Assembly: GCA_002711845.1 (NCBI GenBank)
Contig: PASF01000005.1
Coordinates: 157,289 to 221,288, forward strand
Direction: 5' to 3'
DNA length: 64,000 nt
DNA from: Gammaproteobacteria bacterium
Lineage (GTDB): Bacteria > Pseudomonadota > Gammaproteobacteria > Pseudomonadales > Pseudohongiellaceae
The position numbers and the translations under genes are program-made. Positions within the stretch are counted from its first letter, which is position 1. The number at the start of each line of letters is the position of its first letter. Of the stretch, positions 1 to 7,822 are shown piece by piece. Below the pieces are notes generated by a model. It did not search any database. It was not told where the DNA came from and worked only from the letters and a program-made list of their open reading frames with translations.

Positions 1-794
1 CAGCATTTGCGGTGCTGGATACGCAGTTTGCGCTGAGCAACAGGACCATTGATACCACGCTGTCGGTGCGCTACGACGACAATGAACAGTTCGGTGGCGA
101 GACCACCGGCAAAGCCGCTATTGGCACCAACCTTGGCGAAACCGTGCAGTTGTGGACGTCGTACAGCACTGCCTTCAAGGCCCCGTCGCTGGTGGAGCTT
201 TACGTCGATTTCCCGGGTTTTTTCTTTTTCGGCAATCCGGACCTGCAGCCGGAAACCTCGCGTAACGTCGAGATCGGCGTGGATGGTAACCACGCCGGCG
301 CCACCTGGTCGGTCAATGCATTCCGTAACGAAATCGAAAACCTGATCACCACCGACGCGTCGTTCACCAGCCTGACCAACGTGGATCGCGCCACTATCAA
401 TGGTGTTGAACTGGCGGTGCAAGGCAGCTGGCTGGGCTGGAACGCCAACGCCGCACTGACGCTGCTGGATCACGAGAACAGCGACACCGGCCAGGCGCTG
501 TTGCGTCGCCCCAACGAAATCCTGAGCGCAGGCATTTCGCGACAATTCCAGAAGCTGGATGTCGGGCTGACGTGGCTGCTGCGGGGCACGCAGAAAGACG
601 TTGACCCGGTTACCTTCGGGACGTCCTCAGTAGCCGGCAATGCTGTGTTCGACCTGGCGCTATCATATCAACTGGTTGATGACCTCAGCGTACAGTTGAA
701 GATCGGCAATCTGTTCGATAAGGATTATCAGGTGGTAGACGGGTACAACACCTACGGTCGCACCGCGCTGCTCACCACCCGTTACCAGTTCTGA
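1..794 (+). CDS. btuB: TonB-dependent receptor, BtuB-like (3' part)
   Basis: The reading frame is already open at the left edge, so this is the C-terminal part of an outer-membrane receptor; the first in-frame GTG at 12 is not a genuine start. About 260 residues show alternating beta-strand texture, a plug-to-barrel region motif AFKAPSLVELY, a late NLFDKDY motif and a terminal Phe (TTRYQF), all usual at the end of BtuB/FepA-type barrels. The NLFDKDYQVVDGYNTYGR stretch resembles the end of vitamin B12 receptors. The next two genes follow at once and include a BtuF-like protein, which supports cobalamin as ligand. Its promoter, and any B12 riboswitch, would lie outside the window. Another corrinoid or a siderophore remains possible. 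Confidence 0.8.
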   Translation, partial: AFAVLDTQFALSNRTIDTTLSVRYDDNEQFGGETTGKAAIGTNLGETVQLWTSYSTAFKAPSLVELYVDFPGFFFFGNPDLQPETSRNVEIGVDGNHAGATWSVNAFRNEIENLITTDASFTSLTNVDRATINGVELAVQGSWLGWNANAALTLLDHENSDTGQALLRRPNEILSAGISRQFQKLDVGLTWLLRGTQKDVDPVTFGTSSVAGNAVFDLALSYQLVDDLSVQLKIGNLFDKDYQVVDGYNTYGRTALLTTRYQF

Positions 795-804
795 GGAGGC
801 CAAC

Positions 805-1341
805 ATGCCCATGACCGCGATCAAACAGATGGATAAATCACAGCTGCTGACCATTGTCGCTCTGATCATCGTGGTGGCGGCCATGCGCCTGCTGCCACAT
901 CCCATGAACGTGACGCCGATCGGGGCACTGGGCCTGTTTGCCGGCGCCCTGCTACCCCACCGTATGGCCTGGCTGGTACCCGTTGCGGCGTTACTGGTCA
1001 GTGACCTGATCGGTGGCTTCTATGCGTTGCCGGCCATGGCGCTGGTCTACCTGGGGTTTTATTGCAGCGCCGTGATCGGCCGGGTCTGGCTGGCGCGCAG
1101 GCGCTCACCGGGTCGTCTGGTGGGCGCTGTGCTGGCCTCGGCAACCGTGTTTTTTGTTATCTCCAACCTCAGTGCCTGGCTGATGTATTACCCGCGGACG
1201 CTGGATGGGTTTTTGCAATGTTACCTCAGTGCCATTCCGTTCTTCGGACGTTCACTGCTGGGAGATACGCTGTACGCCATACTGCTGTTTGGCACCTACG
1301 ACGTCGTGCGTCGATACCAGCCGCGCTGGCAAACCTCCTGA
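805..1341 (+). CDS. Small multi-pass membrane protein, DUF6580/BtuM-like candidate
   Basis: 178 residues with about five or six hydrophobic segments and almost no soluble domain. The start at 805 is set by GAGGAGG five bases upstream. The N-terminal RLLPHPMNVTPIGALGLFAGA segment followed by a VSDL motif is typical of DUF6580-type membrane proteins, whose shape recalls S-components of ECF vitamin transporters. It lies 10 bases after the BtuB-like gene and 10 bases before a BtuF-like gene, so the three form one transcription unit. Position and size suggest the inner-membrane step of corrinoid uptake. Known BtuM proteins carry a conserved Cys that ligates cobalt; here Cys87 (LGFYCSA) lies in a membrane segment at a comparable depth. 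Assignment to BtuM is inference. Confidence 0.75.
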   Translation: MPMTAIKQMDKSQLLTIVALIIVVAAMRLLPHPMNVTPIGALGLFAGALLPHRMAWLVPVAALLVSDLIGGFYALPAMALVYLGFYCSAVIGRVWLARRRSPGRLVGAVLASATVFFVISNLSAWLMYYPRTLDGFLQCYLSAIPFFGRSLLGDTLYAILLFGTYDVVRRYQPRWQTS

Positions 1342-1351
1342 GGCTGCCAGC

Positions 1352-2224
1352 ATGCGTATCGTATCTCTGCTGCCCAGCGCCACTGAAATCGTCTGTGCAC
1401 TGGGCGCGCACCAGCGCGAGAACTCGCAGCTTGTTGGCATCTCGCACAGCTGCGATTTTCCGCCGGGTATCTGCGACCGGCCGGTCCTGACCAGCACACG
1501 CGTCCCGGTGCATAAAAGTCAGCGCGACATAGATCAGTTTGTGCGCCAGGAACTGGCCGCCAGTCGGGGATTGTATGCCCTCGATCTGGAGCTGCTGGCC
1601 TCCCTCAAGGCCGATGTGATTGTGACGCAAACGCTGTGTGATGTGTGCGCCGTGTCATCCGGCGATGTGTATCAGGCAGTCGCATCGCTACCCGGCGACT
1701 GTAAACTCGTCGAACTGGCACCTTCCAAGCTGGAAGATGTGTACGGGGATATCATTCGTGTTGGTGATGCCGTGGGAGCGCGCAGTGAGGCGCTGACCCT
1801 GGTGGCACAGTTGCGCACCCGGGCGGAAGCGGTCGAGCAGCAGCAGATTCTGATCGGCGAAAAAGTCCTGTTCCTGGAATGGCTGGAACCGCCGTTCAGC
1901 GGCGGCCACTGGATACCGGACCTGATCCACCTGCTGGGCGGCCACAGTTGCCTGGTTGAGTCCGGACAGCGCTCTGGCACCCTCAGCTGGGAAGCAATCG
2001 CCGAGTGCGACCCGGACATCATTATCGTCGGCTGTTGTGGCTACTCCAAAGCCGAATCAGAACAGGCACTGATGTTGCTCGCTCATCATCCGCAATGGCT
2101 GTTGTTGCGCGCTGTTCGTCATGGCCGGGTTATCGTGGGTGACGGTAACGCCCATTTCAGCCGGGCCGGGCCCCGGCTGATCGATGGGCTGGAACGTCTG
2201 GCGGCTGAACTGTCAGTGCGCTGA
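1352..2224 (+). CDS. Cobalamin-binding protein of the BtuF/COG0614 family
   Basis: The start at 1352 (MRIVSLLPSATEIVCALG) matches the invariant opening of BtuF-like periplasmic-binding domains. The 290-residue length fits one such domain: two lobes joined by a long helix (around residues 150-180), ending in HYFS-like and GPRLIDGLE motifs. The WLEPPFSGGHWIPDLI segment is also characteristic. Unlike Escherichia coli BtuF there is no signal peptide, because the conserved domain begins at the first residue. The protein may therefore act in the cytoplasm, or the upstream 49 codons of open frame (which overlap the previous gene) may hide an unrecognised leader. No BtuC or BtuD gene is adjacent. Probable role: corrinoid binding in the salvage operon. 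Confidence 0.85.
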   Translation: MRIVSLLPSATEIVCALGAHQRENSQLVGISHSCDFPPGICDRPVLTSTRVPVHKSQRDIDQFVRQELAASRGLYALDLELLASLKADVIVTQTLCDVCAVSSGDVYQAVASLPGDCKLVELAPSKLEDVYGDIIRVGDAVGARSEALTLVAQLRTRAEAVEQQQILIGEKVLFLEWLEPPFSGGHWIPDLIHLLGGHSCLVESGQRSGTLSWEAIAECDPDIIIVGCCGYSKAESEQALMLLAHHPQWLLLRAVRHGRVIVGDGNAHFSRAGPRLIDGLERLAAELSVR

Positions 2225-2236
2225 TCAACGCTAAGA

Positions 2237-2512
2237 TCAGCGCGCGCTGGCGCCCACAGTATTCTCCCGACAAAATTCATCGCGGGTTTTCAAGGTTTCA
2301 TCGGGGCGATAGAAAGTGTCCAGCGCATTGTATCTGACATAGACTTCCTGATTTTCAATGCCCGTGCAGATCACCCGGTAGGTGTCACCATTATACATGG
2401 TGGCGTACGACGGCGCCGTGTAATGGTCGTTGGTTGACGAACAGGCGGCCAGCAACGTGCCAGCCAGCGCCACAGCGGTGAGTTTCAGGCTAGATCTCAT
2501 TTTCTTGATCAT
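2237..2512 (-). CDS. Small predicted lipoprotein
   Basis: A 91-residue protein with a Lys/Arg-rich N-terminus, a hydrophobic stretch and lipobox LLAAC (Cys at about residue 23), so it should be lipidated and held in an envelope membrane. The start has a good GGAGG four bases upstream of the ATG. The mature part is short and hydrophilic, with a pair of Cys residues that might form a disulfide; no family is recognised. It converges with the BtuF-like gene, leaving 12 bases between stops, and is divergent from the OB-fold-like gene at 2703. Function unknown. Confidence 0.75.
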   Translation of the reverse strand: MIKKMRSSLKLTAVALAGTLLAACSSTNDHYTAPSYATMYNGDTYRVICTGIENQEVYVRYNALDTFYRPDETLKTRDEFCRENTVGASAR

Positions 2513-2651
2513 ACATCCTCCTTCGTCAAGATTAATCCATTCAAGTCACCCTAACATTTATAACAGAGGGTCGCGAACCGGATTGTTTTCGACAATACCC
2601 GTCGTTTGACAACGTGTCTTATCTTTGCAAGCCTGAAAGACAAGGAAACTG

Positions 2652-2673
2652 AAATGATCTGGAATCATTTTTT
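2652..2673 (+). promoter_or_regulatory. Small hairpin plus T-run ahead of an exported-protein gene
   Basis: A 7-bp perfect stem (AAATGAT at 2652-2658 with ATCATTT at 2664-2670, loop of five) runs directly into six T residues and ends about 30 bases before the start codon at 2703. The geometry resembles a weak intrinsic terminator or attenuator, but the stem has only one G-C pair, so it may be chance. A TTGACA hexamer at 2606-2611 lies upstream, without a clear -10 partner. Confidence 0.25.
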
Positions 2674-2702
2674 CAATTCTTTCATAACGAATGGAGTTCA
2701 CT

Positions 2703-3350
2703 ATGAATAATCTGAGACTGATGACAGCAATTGGCGCTGTACTTTACTCAACCTCGACTGTTGCCCTGGCACAGACTCCTGACCAGCAACCAGATGGCAC
2801 CTGGATCAGCCTCAGCGGCAGCGTCGAGTCTGTTGAGAGAAACTCCTTTGTACTGGACTACGGGCGCGGGTTTATCACCGTAGAAATGGATGATGGTGAC
2901 CGCGACGCTGACGCCTACGCATTGCTGCAAGGTGACAATGTGATTGTCAACGGCATGATCGATGACGACCTGTTTGAGACCACCACCATCGAGGCGCGCA
3001 GTATTTTCGTAGAGTCGATCAGTGCGTATTTCGTTGCCAGCCCTGTGGATGATGAAACAGCCAGGGCCTATAGCCCGGCCTTCCCATTGGCCGTGCCGGT
3101 CGTGGCAGGACAGGCCTCCATCCATGGCAGCATTGTTGCGATAGACCCGGACGAGCAGGAGATTGTCCTTGATACGGGTCTCAATACCCTCGTCGTAGAG
3201 CTGGATGATCTGCCCTACGATCCTTTTGATGACGAAGGGTATTTCAAGCTCGATCTGCGCGATAAAATCACCGTCAGCGGCTCACTTTCGGATGACTTTT
3301 TTGAAGGCCACGTTTTCGAAGGTGATTACCTGGTCTCCATCAACAGATAA
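2703..3350 (+). CDS. Exported acidic protein with two OB-fold/BOF-like halves (paralogue 1 of 3)
   Basis: The start at 2703 is preferred to the upstream in-frame ATG at 2691 because GGAG lies seven bases before it and the resulting 215 residues match the two paralogues at 7056 and 7823. A signal peptide ends near AlaLeuAla-Gln (residue 24). The mature protein is strongly acidic. Residues about 32-105 (WISLSGSVESV to IEARSIFVESI) and 140-215 repeat the same pattern: G-x-hydrophobic beta strand, Leu-Asp-x-Gly, a V-E-hydrophobic-D strand, a D-x-hydrophobic-x-V-x-G strand, then a final strand. This is the order of strands in BOF/YgiW-type periplasmic OB-folds. Ligand and function are unknown; metal or stress-related binding is a guess. 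Confidence 0.8.
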   Translation: MNNLRLMTAIGAVLYSTSTVALAQTPDQQPDGTWISLSGSVESVERNSFVLDYGRGFITVEMDDGDRDADAYALLQGDNVIVNGMIDDDLFETTTIEARSIFVESISAYFVASPVDDETARAYSPAFPLAVPVVAGQASIHGSIVAIDPDEQEIVLDTGLNTLVVELDDLPYDPFDDEGYFKLDLRDKITVSGSLSDDFFEGHVFEGDYLVSINR

Positions 3351-3380
3351 CCGTTGACGGGAAGCAGATATGCTTCGCCC

Positions 3381-3401
3381 GCCCGGTGGCTGCCACCGGG
3401 C
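3381..3401. terminator. Probable bidirectional terminator hairpin
   Basis: A perfect 9-bp GC-rich stem (GCCCGGTGG, 3-base loop, CCACCGGGC) lies between the stop of the plus-strand gene ending at 3350 and the stop of the minus-strand MFS gene at 3402. A second small hairpin (GAAGCA/TGCTTC, 3361-3376) sits beside it. There is no clear T-tract, so termination efficiency is uncertain, but the position between convergent genes suits a shared terminator. Confidence 0.5.
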
Positions 3402-4598
3402 TCAGCCAGCCGGCCTGGATTTTGCCACCGCCGTACTGCCATGGCTGACGATGGCACCGACACACATCAACACAGCGCTCAGCGCAAACGTCAGCCGGAA
3501 GTCCTGCTGCCAGTCAATCAGCAGACCCGCCAGCGCCGGGCCAACGAGTTGTCCCAGGGCAAAAAACACGGTGACGAAACTGACCGCCATGGCCGCATGT
3601 TGCGGCCTGACAGTGCTGGTGGCCGCCGCCAGTACCGAGGTAAACAGGCCGGTGACCGACAGGCCGGTCAGCACAAAGTGCGCGGTAAATGCTGGTGTCA
3701 CCGGCCAGAGAACTGGCAGCAGGGTGGCAAAAATTGCCACCGTCATGCAGAAGGTCAGGGCCCGACCATGGCCTACTTTGTCGGCCAGCCAGCCCCAGAT
3801 TGGACCTGAGAAAATTGACACAAAGCCCATGATCGCTACCAGCCGTCCGGCAACTGGCGGCGCAACCCCGGCATCCAGAGCAAAGCTGTACATAAACAGC
3901 ACCTGGACGATATAGGTCAGCCCGACCACGCCGTAGATCAGTGCCATGCGCACGACATGCGGATTATGGTAGACCGTCTTCAGGCCCTGGCGCATGGAGA
4001 CCGGTTCTTCATGCTGTGGTGGCTCGCGCAGACATATCGCGACCAGTACGATGACAAACACGGCGATGCAGGCAAAGGTTGCCCAGATCAGTCGCCATGA
4101 GCTTTCGGTGCCTGACTGGGTAACGATCGGGATCAGCGTACCCGCGAGCAGGATACCGATGCCCACGCCGCTGCCGGCAAACCCGATGACCATGCCACGA
4201 CGCTCCGGATACCAGGCGCCCAACAGGGAGATCAGCGGGGTAAACGTAAACGCAGTGCCAAACCCCATGAGGGTCATACACAGCATCAATAGCGGATAGG
4301 CAGAGAATTGACTCAGCCCGGCAAATCCGGCCGCCCCCAGGGACAGACCCAGCAGGATGGCCTTCTTGCCACCGTGTCTGCCGGCGAATACACCGGCATA
4401 CAGCAACAGCACCAGATACCCGAGCGCGGTCAACGTACCCAGATTGGCGGCCTGGGAGTAGCTCAGCCCCAGCGTTTCCCGCATGACAGGCAATACCAGC
4501 CCGTAGGCCAGCCGGCCGAACACCACGGCGACCAGTGTGCAGAGCATGCTGATCGGGACAAGCACAAGGACAGGCGGACGATAGGTGGAGACAGTCAT
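3402..4598 (-). CDS. MFS transporter, YbfB/YjiJ-like
   Basis: About 398 residues with twelve hydrophobic segments. The N-terminal VPISMLCTLVAVVFGRLAYG stretch and the following VMRETLGLSYSQAANLGTLTA are typical of the YbfB/YjiJ branch of the major facilitator superfamily, a group without an established substrate. The internal loop GRHGGKKA corresponds to the conserved MFS loop 2-3 motif, and WGWLADKVGHGRA to its second-half counterpart. The ATG at 4598 is chosen because the first membrane helix follows shortly; a longer frame begins with GTG at 4673 but would add an unrelated hydrophilic tail and overlap the promoter of the divergent phhB. Likely an inner-membrane exporter of a small molecule. 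Confidence 0.85.
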   Translation of the reverse strand: MTVSTYRPPVLVLVPISMLCTLVAVVFGRLAYGLVLPVMRETLGLSYSQAANLGTLTALGYLVLLLYAGVFAGRHGGKKAILLGLSLGAAGFAGLSQFSAYPLLMLCMTLMGFGTAFTFTPLISLLGAWYPERRGMVIGFAGSGVGIGILLAGTLIPIVTQSGTESSWRLIWATFACIAVFVIVLVAICLREPPQHEEPVSMRQGLKTVYHNPHVVRMALIYGVVGLTYIVQVLFMYSFALDAGVAPPVAGRLVAIMGFVSIFSGPIWGWLADKVGHGRALTFCMTVAIFATLLPVLWPVTPAFTAHFVLTGLSVTGLFTSVLAAATSTVRPQHAAMAVSFVTVFFALGQLVGPALAGLLIDWQQDFRLTFALSAVLMCVGAIVSHGSTAVAKSRPAG

Positions 4599-4714
4599 GG
4601 CGCCGGGGATTCTCAAAAAGCCGACGAGTATAGCACAGATGGTGTCGCGCGTTTGACGTGAAGGCGGGGACACACGTTAACATGGACACACATTTGCGAA
4701 GCAGGAGGACAGCC

Positions 4715-5053
4715 ATGACTGACCTGACAACCCGACAATGCCAGCCGTGTGACAGTGATGCCGCGCCGATGGGCGCCGAGCAGGTCAAACAATACCTGGT
4801 CATGATCAACAGTGACTGGCACGTGGAAAACGAAGGCAAACAGATCAGCCGCACATTCAAGTTTGATGACTACTATCAGACGTCGGCATTTGTTAACGCG
4901 GTGGTCTGGATCGCTCATGGTGAGGATCATCACCCGGACATCACCTTTGGCTACAACAAAGCCACCGTGGCCTTCAGTACCCATAACATCGGCGGCTTGT
5001 CGGAGAATGACTTTATCTCCGCAGCGAAGGTTGATACCTTGCTGGGCAATTGA
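4715..5053 (+). CDS. phhB: 4a-hydroxytetrahydrobiopterin dehydratase
   Basis: 112 residues. The start at 4715 follows GGAGG at the right distance; an upstream in-frame ATG at 4658 lacks this. The motif HGEDHHPDITFGYNKATV (around residues 67-85) and STHNIGGLSENDF (residues 87-99) are the signature of pterin-4a-carbinolamine dehydratases, with the paired His residues and the later TH supplying the active site. The enzyme removes water from 4a-hydroxytetrahydropterin made by aromatic amino acid hydroxylases and so recycles the pterin cofactor. No phenylalanine hydroxylase gene is next to it here. It is divergent from the MFS gene and converges with the diguanylate cyclase gene. Confidence 0.93.
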   Translation: MTDLTTRQCQPCDSDAAPMGAEQVKQYLVMINSDWHVENEGKQISRTFKFDDYYQTSAFVNAVVWIAHGEDHHPDITFGYNKATVAFSTHNIGGLSENDFISAAKVDTLLGN

Positions 5054-5060
5054 GCCGCAG

Positions 5061-6779
5061 TCACGCAGGATAACACTCAACCCGGTTACGCCCGGCGGCC
5101 TTGGCCGCATACAACGCCTGGTCGGCGTGATTGATTAACGCCTGCTCGGACTGTTCGTCTGCCAGTTCGGCAACCCCGAAACTGGCAGTCACCTGGCCAA
5201 CGCCGGGATGATCTAACTGCGCCAGGCTTTCCCGTAATCGCTCCGACAAGCGCATGGCGTCGTTGAGCGGCGTTTCCGGTGCCAGGATGACAAACTCTTC
5301 ACCACCCCAGCGGCTGACGATATCGCTGCTCCGCACTTTTTCACACAGTATCTGCGCGACCGCGCGGAGAACCTGGTCGCCCGCGCTGTGGCCAAACCTG
5401 TCGTTGATTCGTTTGAAGTAATCGATATCGACAACAATGAGTGCCAGCGGCCGCCGGTAGCGCCGCGCGGTGCTGAACGCAATGTCCAGGCGCGCATCAA
5501 AGCCCCGCCGGTTCAAGGTCTGGGTCAGATAATCACGTTCGGCGAGTTTGCGGTCGCTGATATCATGCGCCAGCGCATAAAAGCCTCTGACCTGGCCGTC
5601 ACGGCCACGCTGCGGTATGTAGGTCACTTCCACTGGCATCAACTTGCCGTCAAGCTGCGGAAACAGCTGCTCAAAAACCACCTCCTCGCCAGCCAGCGCA
5701 GCCTGCATAAAGGCCCTGCTTGACTCGAACATGTCGCGGCCGATCAGCTCCGCCACCGACCTGCCAATAATCTGCTCCGCGGGGCGCTCAAACCAGTGGC
5801 TGTAACCGGCGTTGATCTCTCGAAAACAGAAATTTTCGTCAATCAATGCGATCAGGATTGGCAATGCATCAACCAGCAGGCTGCGCTGATCCTGCTCATG
5901 CTTGAAACTTTGCGCATCATACAGTGACGAGGCCAGCACTCGACTGGCCATGTTAAGCATGTCCAGGTCGTTTTCACTGAACGCTTCCGCGCGGCTGGAA
6001 TAGACCTTCAGGACACCGAAACAACGATTTTCATGAGTCAGTGGCACCAGCAATCCGGATCGAAAACCCACCCTGTCAGCGGCCGCACGCGCCACCCGCG
6101 GCTCAGCATGGGTGTCACGGCAATACATTGACCGCTGGCCACTGTAGCAGGCACCGGAGAGACTGGCGCTCACAGGCAGCCGCAAGCCCAGCGACCCCTG
6201 GGCACTGCCGGCGACCGCCGTGTAAACCATATCGCCTTCCTGGACTTCCTCCACAGCGGCGCCATCGGCACCGGTTACCTCGAGTCCGATCTGCGCAATC
6301 TGCTCGCGCAATTCCTGCAGGTCCAGGCCAGCCGTACCGGCGCGGCTCTGGATATCTGTCAACGCCTGTAATTGCCGTCGCTGTTGTTCCAGATCACGCA
6401 GTGCCGTGACGTCACGCTGCACCGCTATAAAATAACGGGGAGCGCCACACGCAGGATAGGGACGCACCGACCACTGTATGCGGAACGGCGTGCCGTCCTT
6501 GCGGTAGTTGTAAGTCTCACCGAAAAACGTTGTGCGATCGAGCATACTGTCCCTGAGCTTTTTCATTACCGACCTATCGGTCAGGTTTCCTTGAAGAAGG
6601 CGCGGCGTTTTACCCTCAAGTTCTTTCAGGGTGTAGCCGGTCATCTCACAGAACGCTGTATTGGCGTACACAATGGCCGGACCGGGCAGGTCAACACGGG
6701 CATCGGTCACCAGCACTGCCTCCTGAACCGTCTCAAGCACGGTCATCAACAAATCGTGGTCCGCAAATTTTTCGCTCAT
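5061..6779 (-). CDS. Diguanylate cyclase with PAS-GAF-PAS sensor region
   Basis: 572 residues, no membrane segment. Order: PAS (about 10-130) with the LOV-like stretch GKTPRLLQGN, in which the photoactive Cys of true LOV domains is replaced, so flavin-adduct chemistry is not expected; GAF (about 150-290); a second PAS (about 300-415); and GGDEF (about 415-570). The active-site motif reads GGEEF, with the RSSD inhibitory site five residues before it, so the enzyme should make cyclic di-GMP from two GTP and be product-inhibited. No EAL domain is present. It converges with phhB, with 7 bases between the stops. The signal sensed is unknown. Confidence 0.92.
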   Translation of the reverse strand: MSEKFADHDLLMTVLETVQEAVLVTDARVDLPGPAIVYANTAFCEMTGYTLKELEGKTPRLLQGNLTDRSVMKKLRDSMLDRTTFFGETYNYRKDGTPFRIQWSVRPYPACGAPRYFIAVQRDVTALRDLEQQRRQLQALTDIQSRAGTAGLDLQELREQIAQIGLEVTGADGAAVEEVQEGDMVYTAVAGSAQGSLGLRLPVSASLSGACYSGQRSMYCRDTHAEPRVARAAADRVGFRSGLLVPLTHENRCFGVLKVYSSRAEAFSENDLDMLNMASRVLASSLYDAQSFKHEQDQRSLLVDALPILIALIDENFCFREINAGYSHWFERPAEQIIGRSVAELIGRDMFESSRAFMQAALAGEEVVFEQLFPQLDGKLMPVEVTYIPQRGRDGQVRGFYALAHDISDRKLAERDYLTQTLNRRGFDARLDIAFSTARRYRRPLALIVVDIDYFKRINDRFGHSAGDQVLRAVAQILCEKVRSSDIVSRWGGEEFVILAPETPLNDAMRLSERLRESLAQLDHPGVGQVTASFGVAELADEQSEQALINHADQALYAAKAAGRNRVECYPA

Positions 6780-7055
6780 TATGTTATTTACCTGCCTTCA
6801 ACCGGAACTCAAACCCAGGTAATAAAACCCAGATAATAAAACACCTACAATAAAAATATGGATGCTGAATATCATTCACATTTTTCTGTGTTTTTTGTTC
6901 CATTTAATTTCTTTATAAGCTGACGTTATTAATCAGCGTAATATCAGGATAACACAAATGTCGAACGACCGGTCGCGACTTGACTGACCGCTCCATCTTT
7001 GGCAGCCTGTTGTTGAGCTTAATTCTAAAACGCTGACCAACAAAAGGAGCCAACC

Positions 7056-7703
7056 ATGACTAGCACACAGCTACTGGCGTCCGTTGGCGCCGCAGTTTTT
7101 TCGGTGTCTGCCGCGGCTCAGGGGCCGTCACCCTATCTGCAACCGGATGACACCTGGATCAGCCTGAGTGGCACGGTGGAATCTGTTCAGCAGGACGCCT
7201 TTCTGCTTGATTACGGACGAGGCTCTGTGACCGTGGAGATGGATGACGGCGACCGCGACGCAGATGCGTATGCGCTGCAGGCCGGTGACAATGTCGTGGT
7301 CAGCGGTCTGATTGATGACGATTTTTTCGAGATGACCACCATCGAGGCGAGCAGTGTCTTTGTGGAATCAATCAACACATTTTTCTATGCCAGCGCACTG
7401 GATGACGAATCGATGACATTCTTTGATCCGATCGTCACCGTTCAGGGGCCGCTGATGCAAGGTGACACCACCCTGCAGGGCACCATCAGTGCGGTTGACC
7501 GTGATGAGCAGGCGTTCATCCTGAATACCGGTGTGAATATGGTGACTGTAGAGGTCGACGGACTGGGCTATGATCCGCTGGACGACGTCGGTTACCTGCA
7601 ACTGGAGAATCAGGATGTGGTCACCGTGCGCGGCACCATGACCGAGGACCTGATTGAAGGTCGCGTCTTCGAAGCCGCCTCGATTGTCAGCGTCAAGCCT
7701 TGA
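7056..7703 (+). CDS. Exported acidic protein with two OB-fold/BOF-like halves (paralogue 2 of 3)
   Basis: 215 residues, started by AAGGAG eight bases upstream. The signal peptide ends near Ala-Ala-Gln (about residue 21). It is closely similar to the products at 2703 and 7823: the run from WISLSGTVESV through TVEMDDGDRDADAYAL is nearly the same in all three. The second half (TLQGTISAVD to FEAASIVSV) echoes the first, pointing to an old internal duplication. The conserved acidic loop MDDGDRDADAY could coordinate a cation. The gene is separated from paralogue 1 by the transporter, phhB and diguanylate cyclase genes, and from paralogue 3 by only 119 bases. Function unknown. Confidence 0.82.
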   Translation: MTSTQLLASVGAAVFSVSAAAQGPSPYLQPDDTWISLSGTVESVQQDAFLLDYGRGSVTVEMDDGDRDADAYALQAGDNVVVSGLIDDDFFEMTTIEASSVFVESINTFFYASALDDESMTFFDPIVTVQGPLMQGDTTLQGTISAVDRDEQAFILNTGVNMVTVEVDGLGYDPLDDVGYLQLENQDVVTVRGTMTEDLIEGRVFEAASIVSVKP

Positions 7704-7773
7704 CCTGACAAATCAGTATCCACCAGCATTTTATTCATCCGACATCGGGCGACGGATGCTTTATGTAATTTTC

Positions 7774-7809
7774 AAAGCTCGATGCATGACGAAAGCTCGA
7801 TTCATGACG
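7774..7809 (+). repeat. Two tandem 18-base units before paralogue 3
   Basis: Units at 7774-7791 and 7792-7809 (AAAGCTCGATGCATGACG and the same with one change) are adjacent and lead directly into the AAAGGAGG ribosome binding site of the gene at 7823. Each unit carries an ATG that starts a decoy reading frame. This looks like a small recent slippage duplication of the leader. Confidence 0.6.
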
Positions 7810-7822
7810 AAAGGAGGTCATT

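Noticed and set aside
1205..1351. Extended N-terminus of the BtuF-like protein
   Set aside because: The extra codons lie within the preceding membrane protein gene and do not make a signal peptide.
6780..7055. Promoter or riboswitch in the 276-base gap before paralogue 2
   Set aside because: AT-rich and surely contains a promoter, but I could not find a convincing -35/-10 pair or a conserved RNA fold.
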